A stretch of 64,000 bases of DNA from Stenotrophomonas maltophilia (GTDB taxonomy: Bacteria > Pseudomonadota > Gammaproteobacteria > Xanthomonadales > Xanthomonadaceae), in assembly GCF_001676385.1 (NCBI RefSeq), contig NZ_LYVJ01000005.1, forward strand, positions 186,001-250,000, written 5' to 3'. The notes below the pieces were generated by a model that did no database searches, had not been told where the DNA came from, and worked only from the letters and a program-made list of their open reading frames with translations. The position numbers were made by a program, and so were the translations under genes. Each line of letters starts with the position of its first letter. The stretch's first letter is position 1. This document shows positions 1 through 9,908 of the stretch, piece after piece.

Positions 1-1299
<1,299 letters not shown>

Positions 1300-1342
1300 G
1301 TCACGCGTTTCCTTGAAGACGATCGCCGCATTCTAGCCTGCG

Positions 1343-1410
1343 TGTCCGCCTTGGCCCTCCTGTCCGCTTAATGAAAGTGTCCGGAAAGGTGTCCGCGGAC
1401 AGCCGGACAC
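1343..1410 (+). promoter_or_regulatory. Cluster of TGTCCG half-sites, candidate enhancer (UAS) for the sigma-54 activator
   Basis: TGTCCG occurs at 1343-1348, 1361-1366 and 1378-1383. A perfect 12-bp palindrome TGTCCGCGGACA lies at 1390-1401, and CGGACAC at 1404-1410 pairs with GTGTCCG at 1377-1383 around the same centre. The cluster is 45-110 bp upstream of the -24/-12 promoter, the normal place for an enhancer-binding protein to act. That the response regulator encoded at 6596-7942 binds here is inference from operon context. Confidence 0.6.
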
Positions 1411-1453
1411 TCCGCAGCCATCCGCAAGCCATTGACCCGAAAGGAATTGAAGT

Positions 1454-1468
1454 TGGCACGCTACGTGC
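1454..1468 (+). promoter_or_regulatory. Sigma-54 (RpoN) -24/-12 promoter of the efflux/two-component operon
   Basis: TGGCACGCTACGTGC agrees with the consensus TGGCAC-N5-TTGC at every defined position except one T (G here). GG and GC are spaced exactly as required. It lies 35 bp upstream of the adaptor start at 1503, so transcription should begin near 1480. The operon it drives encodes an NtrC-type activator, which is what a sigma-54 promoter needs. Confidence 0.7.
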
Positions 1469-1502
1469 TTGGTACTGGCTACCACCGTCAGGCACGCACC
1501 CG

Positions 1503-2780
1503 ATGATCCGCGACACTTCCGCACAGGACCAGATCGTTTCCTCCGCCCCCGCCGGCACCGCGCGCGTTGCCTGGCACCGCTATCGCTGGCCGGCCCTGGC
1601 TGCCATTGCGCTGCTTGCCGGCATCGGCTGGGCCGTGCATGCCTGGTCCAATGCCAGTCGCTCCTTCGACAGCAGCCGAGTGCGCATCGCCGAAGTGAAA
1701 CGAGGCGACCTGGTCCGGGACATCGCCGCCGACGGTCGCGTGATCGCCGCCAACAGCCCGATCCTGTACGCCATCTCGGCCGGCACCGTGGACCTGAAGG
1801 TGGTTGCCGGCGACGTGGTGAAGAAGGGCCAGGAGCTGGCGATCATCGACAGCCCGGAGCTGCGCAGCAAGCTGGCCCAGGAACAGGCGACCCTGGCCGG
1901 CCTGGAGGCCGAGGCCAGCCGCGCGGCACTGGACGCAACCCTGGCGCGCGCCCGGTCGCGCAAGGAAACCGACCAGGCCACCATCGAACGGCAGGCCGCC
2001 GACCGCGACCTGCAGCGTTATCAGCGGGGCTACGACGGCGGCGCCGTGCCGCAGATCGACCTGGCCAAGGCCAAGGACGCGCTGAAGAAGGCCGACATCA
2101 GCCTTGCCAACGCCACCACCGATGCCCGCCTGCAGAGCCAGGGCGCGGACCTGGATGCCCGCAACAAGCGCCTTCTGGCCGATCGCCAGAAGGCCGTGGT
2201 GGCCGAAGTGCAGCGCCAGGTCGATGCCCTCACCCTGCGCGCCCCGTTCGATGGCCAGGTCGGCCAGGTCCAGGCCGTGCAATCGACCAACCTGGCGGCC
2301 AATGCCCCGGTGCTGGGCGTGGTCGACCTGTCCAAGTTCGAAGTCGAGATCAAGGTACCCGAGAGCTTCGCCCGCGACCTGGCCATCGGCATGCCGGCGC
2401 AGCTGACCGGCGGCAACGGCCAGCCGTTCCCGGGCGAGATCAGCGCGGTGTCGCCGGAGGTGGTCAACGGCGAGGTCAATGCCCGCGTGCGTTTCGCCAG
2501 CGCGCAGCCGGAAGGCCTGCGCCAGAGCCAACGGATGTCGGTGCGCGTGCTGCTCGATACCCGCAAGGACGTGCTGAAGGTCGAACGCGGACCGTTCGTC
2601 GAGCAGGGCAACGGCACGGCCTACGTCATGGATGGCCGCACGGCGGTACGCCGTCCGGTGGAACTGGGCGTCAGCAGCCTGGGCGAAGTGGAAATCAAAT
2701 CGGGCGTACAGCCGGGCGACCGCATCGTGGTCTCCGGCAGCGACCTGTTCAAGGACGCCGAACGCGTCTCCGTCAACTGA
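1503..2780 (+). CDS. Efflux periplasmic adaptor (membrane fusion protein, MacA/HlyD type)
   Basis: A 425-residue membrane-fusion protein that would join an inner-membrane ABC transporter to an outer-membrane channel. It has one N-terminal transmembrane helix (about residues 25-43), then the first half of a barrel-sandwich lipoyl domain (VKRGDLVRDIAADGRV), a long Ala/Gln/Arg-rich coiled-coil hairpin (about 115-240), the second lipoyl half (LRAPFDGQVGQVQAVQST) and a beta-barrel domain. The ATG at 1503 is chosen because an upstream in-frame start at 1371 would lie inside the regulatory region and add 44 residues unlike the family. First gene of a tightly packed operon. No outer-membrane channel gene is nearby, so a TolC-like partner must come from elsewhere. 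The substrate is unknown. Confidence 0.88.
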   Translation: MIRDTSAQDQIVSSAPAGTARVAWHRYRWPALAAIALLAGIGWAVHAWSNASRSFDSSRVRIAEVKRGDLVRDIAADGRVIAANSPILYAISAGTVDLKVVAGDVVKKGQELAIIDSPELRSKLAQEQATLAGLEAEASRAALDATLARARSRKETDQATIERQAADRDLQRYQRGYDGGAVPQIDLAKAKDALKKADISLANATTDARLQSQGADLDARNKRLLADRQKAVVAEVQRQVDALTLRAPFDGQVGQVQAVQSTNLAANAPVLGVVDLSKFEVEIKVPESFARDLAIGMPAQLTGGNGQPFPGEISAVSPEVVNGEVNARVRFASAQPEGLRQSQRMSVRVLLDTRKDVLKVERGPFVEQGNGTAYVMDGRTAVRRPVELGVSSLGEVEIKSGVQPGDRIVVSGSDLFKDAERVSVN

Positions 2781-2806
2781 TACATCCTGGAGAGAGAGGA
2801 CACCCC

Positions 2807-3529
2807 ATGTACATGCTCGAAATGCGTTCGGTCGCCAAGGTCTTCCGCACCGAACAGGTGGAAACCCACGCGCTGCGCTCGCTGGAACTGCAGGTCAGGG
2901 AAGGCGAGTTCGTCGCCGTCACTGGCCCGTCCGGCTCCGGCAAGACCACCTTCCTCAACATCGCCGGCCTGCTGGAGACGTTCACCAGCGGCACCTACCT
3001 GCTTGATGGCCAGGACGTGAGCACGCTGGGCGACGACGCGCGCAGCCGCCTGCGCAACCAGAAGATCGGCTTCATCTTCCAGGGCTTCAACCTGATCCCC
3101 GACCTGAACCTGTTCGACAATGTCGATGTACCGCTGCGCTACCGGAAGATGAGCGCCGGTGAGCGCCGCGAGCGCATCGAGAAGGCGCTGACCCAGGTCG
3201 GCCTGGGTTCGCGCATGAAGCACTACCCGAACGAACTGTCCGGCGGACAGCAACAGCGCGCGGCGATCGCGCGCGCCCTGGCCGGCAGCCCGCGCCTGCT
3301 GCTGGCCGACGAACCGACCGGCAACCTGGACACGCAGATGGCGCGCGGCGTGATGGAACTGCTGGAAGAAATCAATGCGGCCGGCACCACCATCGTGATG
3401 GTCACCCACGATCCGGAACTGGCCGCACGCGCGCAGCGCAACGTGCATATCGTCGACGGCCAGGTCACGGACCTGGTGCGCGAGCCGGTGCTGGCCACGC
3501 CGCGCCGCATCGCCGCGGTCAACGAGTGA
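2807..3529 (+). CDS. ABC transporter ATP-binding protein, MacB/LolD-like
   Basis: A 240-residue ATPase that powers the transporter formed by the neighbouring permeases. It has Walker A GPSGSGKTTF, a Q-loop in IFQGFNLIPDLN, the ABC signature LSGGQQQRAAIARAL, Walker B LLLADEPTGNLD and the H-loop VTHD. The LNIAGLLE segment after Walker A is typical of the MacB/LolD (type VII) subfamily, which does mechanotransmission across the periplasm rather than transport through the membrane. ATPase and permease are separate proteins here, unlike the fused E. coli MacB. A GAGAGAGGA ribosome site precedes the start, 26 bases after the adaptor stop. Confidence 0.93.
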   Translation: MYMLEMRSVAKVFRTEQVETHALRSLELQVREGEFVAVTGPSGSGKTTFLNIAGLLETFTSGTYLLDGQDVSTLGDDARSRLRNQKIGFIFQGFNLIPDLNLFDNVDVPLRYRKMSAGERRERIEKALTQVGLGSRMKHYPNELSGGQQQRAAIARALAGSPRLLLADEPTGNLDTQMARGVMELLEEINAAGTTIVMVTHDPELAARAQRNVHIVDGQVTDLVREPVLATPRRIAAVNE

Positions 3530-3539
3530 GGGCCCGCCC

Positions 3540-4844
3540 ATGTTCGCCTACTACGCCCGATTGGCGGTGCGCAGCTTCCGCCGCAACAAGGTGCTGACCG
3601 CGCTGATGGTGATCGCCATCGCACTGGGCATCGGTGCCTCGATGACCACGCTGACCGTGTTCCACGTGCTGTCCGGTGACCCGATTCCGGAAAAGAGCGA
3701 TCGCCTGTTCTATGCCCAGATCGATCCGCGCCCACGCTCGGGCTACCTGACCGACGAGGAACCGGAGGGCCAGATGACCCGTTTCGACGCCGAAACCCTG
3801 CTGCGCGAGAAGCGCGGCGTGCACCAGGCGATGATGAGCGGTGGCGACGCCATCGTCGAGCCGGAACGCAGCACGCTCAAGCCCTTCTCGGTGGACACGC
3901 GGTGGACGTCGGCCGATTTCTTCCCGATGTTCAACGTGCCCATGCAGTACGGCCGCCCCTGGTCGGCCAGCGACGACGACGCGCGCGCCCGTGTGGTGGT
4001 GCTGTCCAAGGCCATCAACGAAAAGCTGTTCCAGGGCGCCGACAGCGTGGGCCGCGAGGTCCGCGTGAACAGCCATACCCTGCGCGTGATCGGCGTGATG
4101 AAGGAGTGGAATCCCGAGCCGCAGTTCTTCGACCTGACCACCGGATCCTATGGCAAGGACGAAGACCTGCTGGTGCCCTTCTCCACCGCCATGGACCTGG
4201 AATTCGGCAACAACGGCAACATGAACTGCTTCCGTGATGGCGGTCCGGGCGGCGACAGCCATTCGCTCAGCGCGGCATGCACCTGGATCCAGTACTGGGT
4301 TGAACTGGAGCCGGGCAAGGTCGATGACTACCGCCGCTACCTGGTCAACTACTCCGACCAGCAGCGCGCTGCGGGCCGTTTCGAGCGCCCCGCGAACGTG
4401 CGCGTCCGCAGCGTGATGGAATGGCTGGACTTCAACGGTGCGGTACCCAGCGACGTGCGCCTGCAGATGTGGCTGGCGCTGGGCTTCCTTGGCGTTTGCC
4501 TGGTCAACACCGTGGGCCTGCTGCTGGCCAAGTTCCTGCGCCGCAGTGGCGAGATCGGCGTGCGCCGGGCGCTGGGCGCCAGCCGTGGCCAGATCTTCCT
4601 GCAGTGCCTTATCGAGGCGGGTGCGGTGGGCGTGGTCGGTGGCGTGCTCGGCATCGCCCTGGCACTGGTTGGCCTGGCTGCAGTACGCCAGCAGCCCGTG
4701 GACTATGCACAGCTGGCGCACCTGGACGGCAGCATGCTGCTGCTCGCCCTCGGCCTGACCCTGGTGGCCAGCCTGGCCGCCGGCTTCCTTCCGGCCTGGC
4801 GTGCCATGCAGGTCACGCCCGCCATCCAGCTCAAGTCGCAGTAA
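3540..4844 (+). CDS. ABC transporter permease 1, FtsX/MacB family
   Basis: A 434-residue inner-membrane subunit. A first transmembrane helix near residues 17-40 (VLTALMVIAIALGIG) is followed by a large periplasmic MacB-type core domain (about 45-290), then three helices (about 300-420) of the FtsX domain with the conserved GVRRALGASRGQI coupling segment. It starts 10 bases after the ATPase stop. It is paired with a second, different permease encoded next, so the complex is probably a heterodimer of permeases around an ATPase dimer. The best guess at role is export or extraction of a periplasmic or membrane-bound compound; nothing in the sequence names the substrate. Confidence 0.9.
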   Translation: MFAYYARLAVRSFRRNKVLTALMVIAIALGIGASMTTLTVFHVLSGDPIPEKSDRLFYAQIDPRPRSGYLTDEEPEGQMTRFDAETLLREKRGVHQAMMSGGDAIVEPERSTLKPFSVDTRWTSADFFPMFNVPMQYGRPWSASDDDARARVVVLSKAINEKLFQGADSVGREVRVNSHTLRVIGVMKEWNPEPQFFDLTTGSYGKDEDLLVPFSTAMDLEFGNNGNMNCFRDGGPGGDSHSLSAACTWIQYWVELEPGKVDDYRRYLVNYSDQQRAAGRFERPANVRVRSVMEWLDFNGAVPSDVRLQMWLALGFLGVCLVNTVGLLLAKFLRRSGEIGVRRALGASRGQIFLQCLIEAGAVGVVGGVLGIALALVGLAAVRQQPVDYAQLAHLDGSMLLLALGLTLVASLAAGFLPAWRAMQVTPAIQLKSQ

Positions 4845-4861
4845 GCACGAGGAAAACCGCC

Positions 4862-6085
4862 ATGGATATCCGCCCCATCCTCAGCACGCTGCGCCGGCAC
4901 AAGACCGCCGCCGCCCTGATCGTGCTCGAGATCGCATTGACCTGCGCCATCGTGTGCAATGCGCTGTTCCTGGTCAGCCAGCGCGTGGAGAAGATCACCC
5001 AGCCCAGCGGCGTGGCCGAGCATGAGCTGGTGCTTGTGCGCACAAGCGGCATCGGCACCCAGACCAACGCCATGGCACGTACCCGGGAAGACCTGGCGGC
5101 GCTCCGGTCCGTTCCCGGCGCGATCAGCGTGGCCAAGGTCAACCAGATGCCGTTCCGCTCCAGCTCGTCGAACACCAGCATCTCGCGCGAGCGCGACCAG
5201 GAGCGCCCGACCATGTCGGTATCGCTGTACATGTTCGGCGAAGGAGGACTGTCGACGCTGGGCCTGCAGCTGGTGGCCGGCCGTGATTTCCTGCCCGGCG
5301 AGTACATCGACTTCGAGGATGCCCGCACGTCGGCCAGCGCCACGCCGGACAAGGCGTCCGCGGCGATTCTCAACCAGGCCGTGGCCGAGAAGATGTTCCC
5401 GGGCCAGAACCCGTTGGGCAAAACCTTCTACATGGGCCGCCAGGTGCTGCGCGTGGTCGGCGTGGTCGCGCACCTGGCCACTCCGACGGACTGGAACAAC
5501 AACAGCACCTTCTCAATGATCCTGCCCGTCCGGACCGACTTTTCCGGGCCAGGGCCGTACGTGCTGCGCACCACGCCCGAGCGTCGGGATGAGGTACTGA
5601 AGGCGGCACTGGCCGTGCTGGAACGCAACGACCCCAATCGCCTTGTCCGCGAGAAACTCAGCTACGAAGATCAGCGCCGCGACTACTTCAAGAACGACCG
5701 CGCGATGGTCGGCCTGCTGGTCACTGTCTGCGTGGCATTGCTGGTGGTCACCGCGCTGGGCATCGTCGGCCTGGCCAGTTTCTGGGTGCAGCAGCGCAGC
5801 AAGCAGATCGGGATCCGCCGCGCACTGGGCGCGACCCGCGGCCAGGTGCTGCGCTACTTCCAGACCGAGAACTTCCTGTTGGCCACGCTGGGCATCGTGC
5901 TGGGCATGCTGGCCGCCTATGCGATCAACCTGGCGCTGATGAACATGTACGAGCTGCCGCGCATGCCGCTGCTGTACCTGCCGCTGGGCGCGCTGCTGCT
6001 CTGGATGCTGGGCCAGATCGCGGTGTTCGGCCCGGCCCGCCGCGCTGCGGCGGTACCGCCTGCCGTCGCTACTCGGGGAGCCTGA
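4862..6085 (+). CDS. ABC transporter permease 2, FtsX/MacB family
   Basis: A 407-residue permease with the same plan as its upstream neighbour: an N-terminal helix (TAAALIVLEIALTCAIV), a periplasmic MacB core and three C-terminal helices with GIRRALGATRGQV. The two permeases share architecture but clearly differ in sequence, which points to an old duplication and an asymmetric transporter. The ATG at 4862 follows the first permease by 17 bases, with a GAGG ribosome site. Same operon as the adaptor and ATPase. Confidence 0.9.
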   Translation: MDIRPILSTLRRHKTAAALIVLEIALTCAIVCNALFLVSQRVEKITQPSGVAEHELVLVRTSGIGTQTNAMARTREDLAALRSVPGAISVAKVNQMPFRSSSSNTSISRERDQERPTMSVSLYMFGEGGLSTLGLQLVAGRDFLPGEYIDFEDARTSASATPDKASAAILNQAVAEKMFPGQNPLGKTFYMGRQVLRVVGVVAHLATPTDWNNNSTFSMILPVRTDFSGPGPYVLRTTPERRDEVLKAALAVLERNDPNRLVREKLSYEDQRRDYFKNDRAMVGLLVTVCVALLVVTALGIVGLASFWVQQRSKQIGIRRALGATRGQVLRYFQTENFLLATLGIVLGMLAAYAINLALMNMYELPRMPLLYLPLGALLLWMLGQIAVFGPARRAAAVPPAVATRGA

Positions 6086-6086
6086 G

Positions 6087-6476
6087 ATGCGCGCATGCGC
6101 AATGCTGCTGATGATGCTCCTGCCCCTGCCGGCCCTGGCCGGCGGGGACAGCAGGCAAGCGCTGGAATGGCGGCAGGATGGGGCACGCCTGTCGCTGCGG
6201 TCGACCGAAGGCGAGGTACAGGTGGCGGCCGCCCGCCCTGAAACCCGCTTCGGCGTACGCAGCGGTGACCGCATCCTGCAGGTGGATGGCACCCCGGTCC
6301 ACGAGGTCGAGCATCTTGCCGGCGCCCTGCGGGACTCCGGTGCGCCCACCGCGCATCTGCGGGTGCAGCGCGGCGGGCGCGAACTGACGGTTCCGGTGAA
6401 TGCCAGCGCCTGGCGCCAGGCGCTGGCGGTGCCACCTCCGCCTGCGCCACCACCACCGCCTTCCGCGCGTCGCTGA
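6087..6476 (+). CDS. Small exported PDZ-domain protein
   Basis: 129 residues: a Sec signal peptide (LLMMLLPLPALAGG), then one PDZ-like fold (about 30-110) with the carboxylate-binding type segment RFGVRSGDRILQVDGTPV, and a proline-rich tail (nine or so prolines). It has no protease domain. The gene begins one base after the permease stop, so it is translated with the transporter. A free periplasmic PDZ domain could hold a peptide substrate or help the adaptor and permeases dock, or could sense a misfolded protein for the kinase; these roles are inference. Confidence 0.75.
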   Translation: MRACAMLLMMLLPLPALAGGDSRQALEWRQDGARLSLRSTEGEVQVAAARPETRFGVRSGDRILQVDGTPVHEVEHLAGALRDSGAPTAHLRVQRGGRELTVPVNASAWRQALAVPPPPAPPPPPSARR

Positions 6477-6595
6477 GCGCAGCCCCTGCACGGCCATGGG
6501 TTTGGCTATGCTTGATGGGTGGCGCCGGGCTCTCCCGGTGCATGGACACGAACGGCTCCATCGGCGCCGCCCATCCCTTTCTGCAGAACCGCGTG

Positions 6596-7942
6596 ATGCC
6601 TGCGATCCTGATCATCGACGACAACGCCAGCGTGGGTACCGCACTGGACGTGCTGTTCTCCCTGCACGACATCGACACCCTGCAGGCCCGGAATCCGGCC
6701 GAAGGGCTGGCCCTGCTGGAGTCGCAGCCGGTCGACCTGGTCATCCAGGACATGAACTTCAGCGAGGACACCACGTCTGGCGAAGAAGGCGAGGCGCTGT
6801 TCGCGCAGATCCGCGAACGCCATCCGGACCTGCCGGTGATCCTGCTGACCGCCTGGACCCACCTGAGCAGCGCGGTGGACCTGGTCAAGGCCGGCGCCGC
6901 CGACTACCTGGCCAAGCCGTGGGACGACCGCAAGCTGCTGACCACGGTCAACAACCTGCTGGAGCTGTCCGAGGCACGGCGCGAGCTGGACCGTCGCCGC
7001 AGCCGCGAACTGCGCCAGCGCAACGTGCTGGAGGAAAAGTACGAGCTGTGTGGCGCGGTCGTTGCCGACCCCGCCAGTGAGCGCGTCGTGACCCTGGCCT
7101 GCCAGGTCGCGCGCTCCGAGCTGCCGGTGCTGATCACCGGACCGAACGGGGCCGGCAAGGAGAAGATCGCGCAGATCATCCAGGCCAACTCCCTGGTGGC
7201 CAAAGGCCCGTTCGTGGCGGTCAACTGCGGCGCGCTGCCGTCCGAACTGATCGAAGCCGAGCTGTTCGGCGCCGAAGCGGGCGCCTACACCGGCGCCAAC
7301 AAGGCGCGCGAAGGCAAGTTCGAGGCCGCCGACGGCGGCACGCTGTTCCTGGACGAGATCGGCAACCTCTCGCTGGGTGGCCAGATGAAGCTGCTGCGCG
7401 TGCTGGAGACCGGCCGTTTCGAGCGCCTCGGCTCCAACCGCGAACGCCAGGTCAAGGTCCGCGTGGTCAGCGCGACCAATGCCGACCTGCCGGCAATGAT
7501 CCGCGATGGCACGTTCCGCGAGGACCTCTACTACCGCCTCAACACGGTGGAACTGGTGCTGCCACCGCTGGCCGAGCGCCCGGGCGACATCGTGCCGCTG
7601 GCCGAGCGTTTCCTGGCCGCCGGCAAGCCGTTGTCCAGCGCCGCCGCTGCCGCATTGCAGCGGCACCCATGGCCGGGCAACGTACGCGAACTGCGCAATG
7701 TGATCCAACGTGCCGAGCTGCTGGCCACCGGCAACCGCATCGAGGCGGCGGATCTCAACCTGCCGCGCGCGCCGGCAGCGCCGCGGCCGGCAGCCAGTGC
7801 GGGCAATGATCCCGACCGTGCACGCATCGAGGAGGTGCTGCTGCGCAATCACGGTGTGATCGCCCAGGCTGCCGCCGAGCTTGGCCTGAGCCGGCAGGCG
7901 TTGTACCGGCGCATGGACCGGCATGGCATCCCACGCGAATGA
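6596..7942 (+). CDS. Sigma-54-dependent response regulator, NtrC family
   Basis: 448 residues from the ATG at 6596. A receiver domain (1-120) has acidic pair D9/D10, phospho-acceptor D52 and K107. The AAA+ domain has Walker A GPNGAGKE (182-189), the sigma-54 contact loop GAYTGA (229-234, a Tyr variant of GAFTGA), Walker B GTLFLDE and the arginine-finger region FREDLYYRL. A Fis-type helix-turn-helix closes the protein (AAAELGLSRQALYRRM). In-frame starts at 6542 and 6512 exist, but they add residues before the beta-1 strand AILIIDD and have no ribosome site. The kinase gene overlaps its stop by 4 bases. The likely target is the -24/-12 promoter at the head of this same operon. Confidence 0.93.
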   Translation: MPAILIIDDNASVGTALDVLFSLHDIDTLQARNPAEGLALLESQPVDLVIQDMNFSEDTTSGEEGEALFAQIRERHPDLPVILLTAWTHLSSAVDLVKAGAADYLAKPWDDRKLLTTVNNLLELSEARRELDRRRSRELRQRNVLEEKYELCGAVVADPASERVVTLACQVARSELPVLITGPNGAGKEKIAQIIQANSLVAKGPFVAVNCGALPSELIEAELFGAEAGAYTGANKAREGKFEAADGGTLFLDEIGNLSLGGQMKLLRVLETGRFERLGSNRERQVKVRVVSATNADLPAMIRDGTFREDLYYRLNTVELVLPPLAERPGDIVPLAERFLAAGKPLSSAAAAALQRHPWPGNVRELRNVIQRAELLATGNRIEAADLNLPRAPAAPRPAASAGNDPDRARIEEVLLRNHGVIAQAAAELGLSRQALYRRMDRHGIPRE

Positions 7943-9291
7943 AACGGCGCTCGTTCACCTTCCGCCTGTTCCTGCGCCTGCTCCCCGTGCTGGCGCTGGC
8001 CGCCGCACTGCCATGGCTGCTGGCGTACTGGATGGACCAGGGCTGGCTGGTGGTCACCGTGGCAACCCTGGTCGTGCTGTCGCTGATGTGGTGGACGCTG
8101 CGCCGGGCCACCGCCCCGGTGCGCTCGCTGATGCGCGCCCTGTCCGGCACCACCAGCAGCTATCGCGATGGCGAATTCAACTTCGGCGTGCACTGGCCGG
8201 GCAACGATGAGCTGGGTGACCTGGTGCAGGCGCATCGCGAACTGGGCGAGGTACTGCGCGCGCAGCGCCAAGGCCTGGTGCAGCGCGAGCTGCTGCTGGA
8301 CACCATGGTGCAGAACACGCCGGTGGCGATGCTGCTGATCGCCTCCGGCGGCGACGGCATCGCCCGCGTGGTGTTTTCGAACCTGGCCGCGCGCAAGCTG
8401 CTGCACGGTGGCTGGAAGCTGGAAGGACAGCGCATGGACGACGTGCTGGAACAGCTGCCCGTGGAACTGCGTGATGCAATCGCGCGCGGCGGCGACAGCC
8501 TGTTTGCCGTGCATGCGGAAGGCGAGGAGGGCGATGAGGCCGACGAGCAGGTCTACCACCTGTCGCGTCGCGCATTCCAGCTCAACGGCCGCCCGCACGA
8601 CCTGCTGCTGGTGCGCCTGCTCACCGCCGAACTGCGTCGGCAGGAAGTGCAGACCTGGAAGAAGGTGATCCGGGTGATCAGCCACGAGCTCAACAACTCG
8701 CTGGCGCCGATCGCCTCGCTGGCCCATTCCGGCGGCATGCTCGTGCAACGCGAACGCTACGACCGGCTGCCGGAAATCTTCACCACCATTGAAGACCGTG
8801 CACGCCACCTGGAAGGCTTCATCCGCGGCTATGCGCGCTTCGCCAAGCTGCCGCAGCCACAGCTGCAGACCGTGCACTGGGCGCCCTTCCTGTCCAGCCT
8901 GCGCCAGCAGATCGGGTTCACCATGGAGCACGAACCGGACGCGGAACTGAGCAGCCGCATCGATATCGCGCAGTTCGGGCAGGCGCTGTTGAACCTGCTG
9001 AAGAACGCGCATGAAGCCTGTGCCGAAGCCGATCCGCCCAACGACGACGTGCAGGTGCAGCTGACGCGGCTGCCGCAATGGCTGCGCCTGGATGTGCTGG
9101 ATCGTGGCAAGGGCATGAACGAGCAGGTCCTGCAGAATGCACTGATGCCGTTCTATTCGACCAAGCGCAACGGCACGGGGTTGGGACTGGCGCTGACCCG
9201 CGAGATCGTCGAGGCGCACGGTGGGCGGGTGTCGCTGCAGAACCGCGGCGATGGCGGGTTGTGTGTTTCGATCCTGTTGCCGGTGGCTTGA
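7939..9291 (+). CDS. Membrane sensor histidine kinase
   Basis: 450 residues. Two N-terminal helices (about 10-30 and 37-53) enclose only a very short loop, so there is almost no periplasmic sensor. A linker and a PAS-like region (about 115-225) follow, then the phospho-acceptor H249 in VISHELNNSLAPIAS, the N box NLLKNAHEAC, the G1 box LDRGKGM and the G2 box GTGLGLAL. The H-box sequence is of the NtrY/NtrB-like type that partners sigma-54 regulators. The start overlaps the regulator stop (ATGA). With so little periplasmic sequence, it may sense membrane state or the transporter complex itself. Confidence 0.92.
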   Translation: MKRRSFTFRLFLRLLPVLALAAALPWLLAYWMDQGWLVVTVATLVVLSLMWWTLRRATAPVRSLMRALSGTTSSYRDGEFNFGVHWPGNDELGDLVQAHRELGEVLRAQRQGLVQRELLLDTMVQNTPVAMLLIASGGDGIARVVFSNLAARKLLHGGWKLEGQRMDDVLEQLPVELRDAIARGGDSLFAVHAEGEEGDEADEQVYHLSRRAFQLNGRPHDLLLVRLLTAELRRQEVQTWKKVIRVISHELNNSLAPIASLAHSGGMLVQRERYDRLPEIFTTIEDRARHLEGFIRGYARFAKLPQPQLQTVHWAPFLSSLRQQIGFTMEHEPDAELSSRIDIAQFGQALLNLLKNAHEACAEADPPNDDVQVQLTRLPQWLRLDVLDRGKGMNEQVLQNALMPFYSTKRNGTGLGLALTREIVEAHGGRVSLQNRGDGGLCVSILLPVA

Positions 9292-9328
9292 GCGGGCCCG
9301 GCAGTCGCCGACCTTGGCCGGCCTGTCG

Positions 9329-9376
9329 GTAGATCCACACCCTGCGTGGATATGCCGACCTGGCTCGGCATCTACC
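9329..9376. repeat. Two facing GTAG (SMAG-like) palindromes
   Basis: GTAGATCCAC...GTGGAT at 9329-9351 on the + strand faces a second element at 9352-9376 whose complement starts GTAGATGCCGAG. Each is a short hairpin beginning with GTAG, the hallmark of the REP-like SMAG repeats of S. maltophilia. They lie between the convergent kinase and acetyltransferase genes, where they could slow RNA decay or terminate transcription. Confidence 0.7.
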
Positions 9377-9908
9377 AGACCCGCCGCATCGCCACACGCA
9401 GATGCATCGGAAAGCCCAGCGCGGCTTCCTCGGCCATCACGGCCTTCAGCCCGGCTCCCCACTCCGCTTGCGGTACCGCGATGAAGCCTTCGCTGGCATA
9501 GAAGGCTGCATTCCACGGCACATCAGACAAGGTGGTCAGCACAGCGGAGCAGTAGCCTCCCGCCCGGGCCTGCGCCAATGCATGGCGCAGCAGCGCACGT
9601 CCATGACCACGGCGCGCATGCGCCGGATCCACGTCCATCTGCAGGACATGGAACTCACCGCACAGGTCGCCTGCCAGCAGGTAGCCGGCAATGCCGCCGC
9701 AGTCCGCATCGTCCACCACCCACAGCTGCCCGCGCCGGAGGCCCTGCCGCAACGTTGGCAGATCCAGGCCATGGCCGGTGAACACCGGATAGGCCTCATG
9801 GCCCTTCAGCAGCTCGCCGGCGCGCTGTTCGATCGCCGGCAGCACGCCGAGCTCGTCGGCATGCGGAAGACGTGGCTCAGGATTTCTTGACCGGACGCTT
9901 CCAGCCAT
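9372..9908 (-). CDS. GNAT-family N-acetyltransferase
   Basis: 178 residues with the acetyl-CoA pyrophosphate loop [11 protein letters not shown] after the beta-4 strand HVLQMDVDP, and the late [10 protein letters not shown] segment typical of GNAT enzymes. The substrate cannot be told; small-molecule and protein acetylation are both possible. The only ATG that fits lies inside the 3' end of glmU, overlapping it by 32 bases, so translation is probably coupled to glmU. Both proteins acetylate, but by unrelated folds, so the pairing may be chance. Confidence 0.82.
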   Translation of the reverse strand: MAGSVRSRNPEPRLPHADELGVLPAIEQRAGELLKGHEAYPVFTGHGLDLPTLRQGLRRGQLWVVDDADCGGIAGYLLAGDLCGEFHVLQMDVDPAHARRGHGRALLRHALAQARAGGYCSAVLTTLSDVPWNAAFYASEGFIAVPQAEWGAGLKAVMAEEAALGFPMHLRVAMRRVW

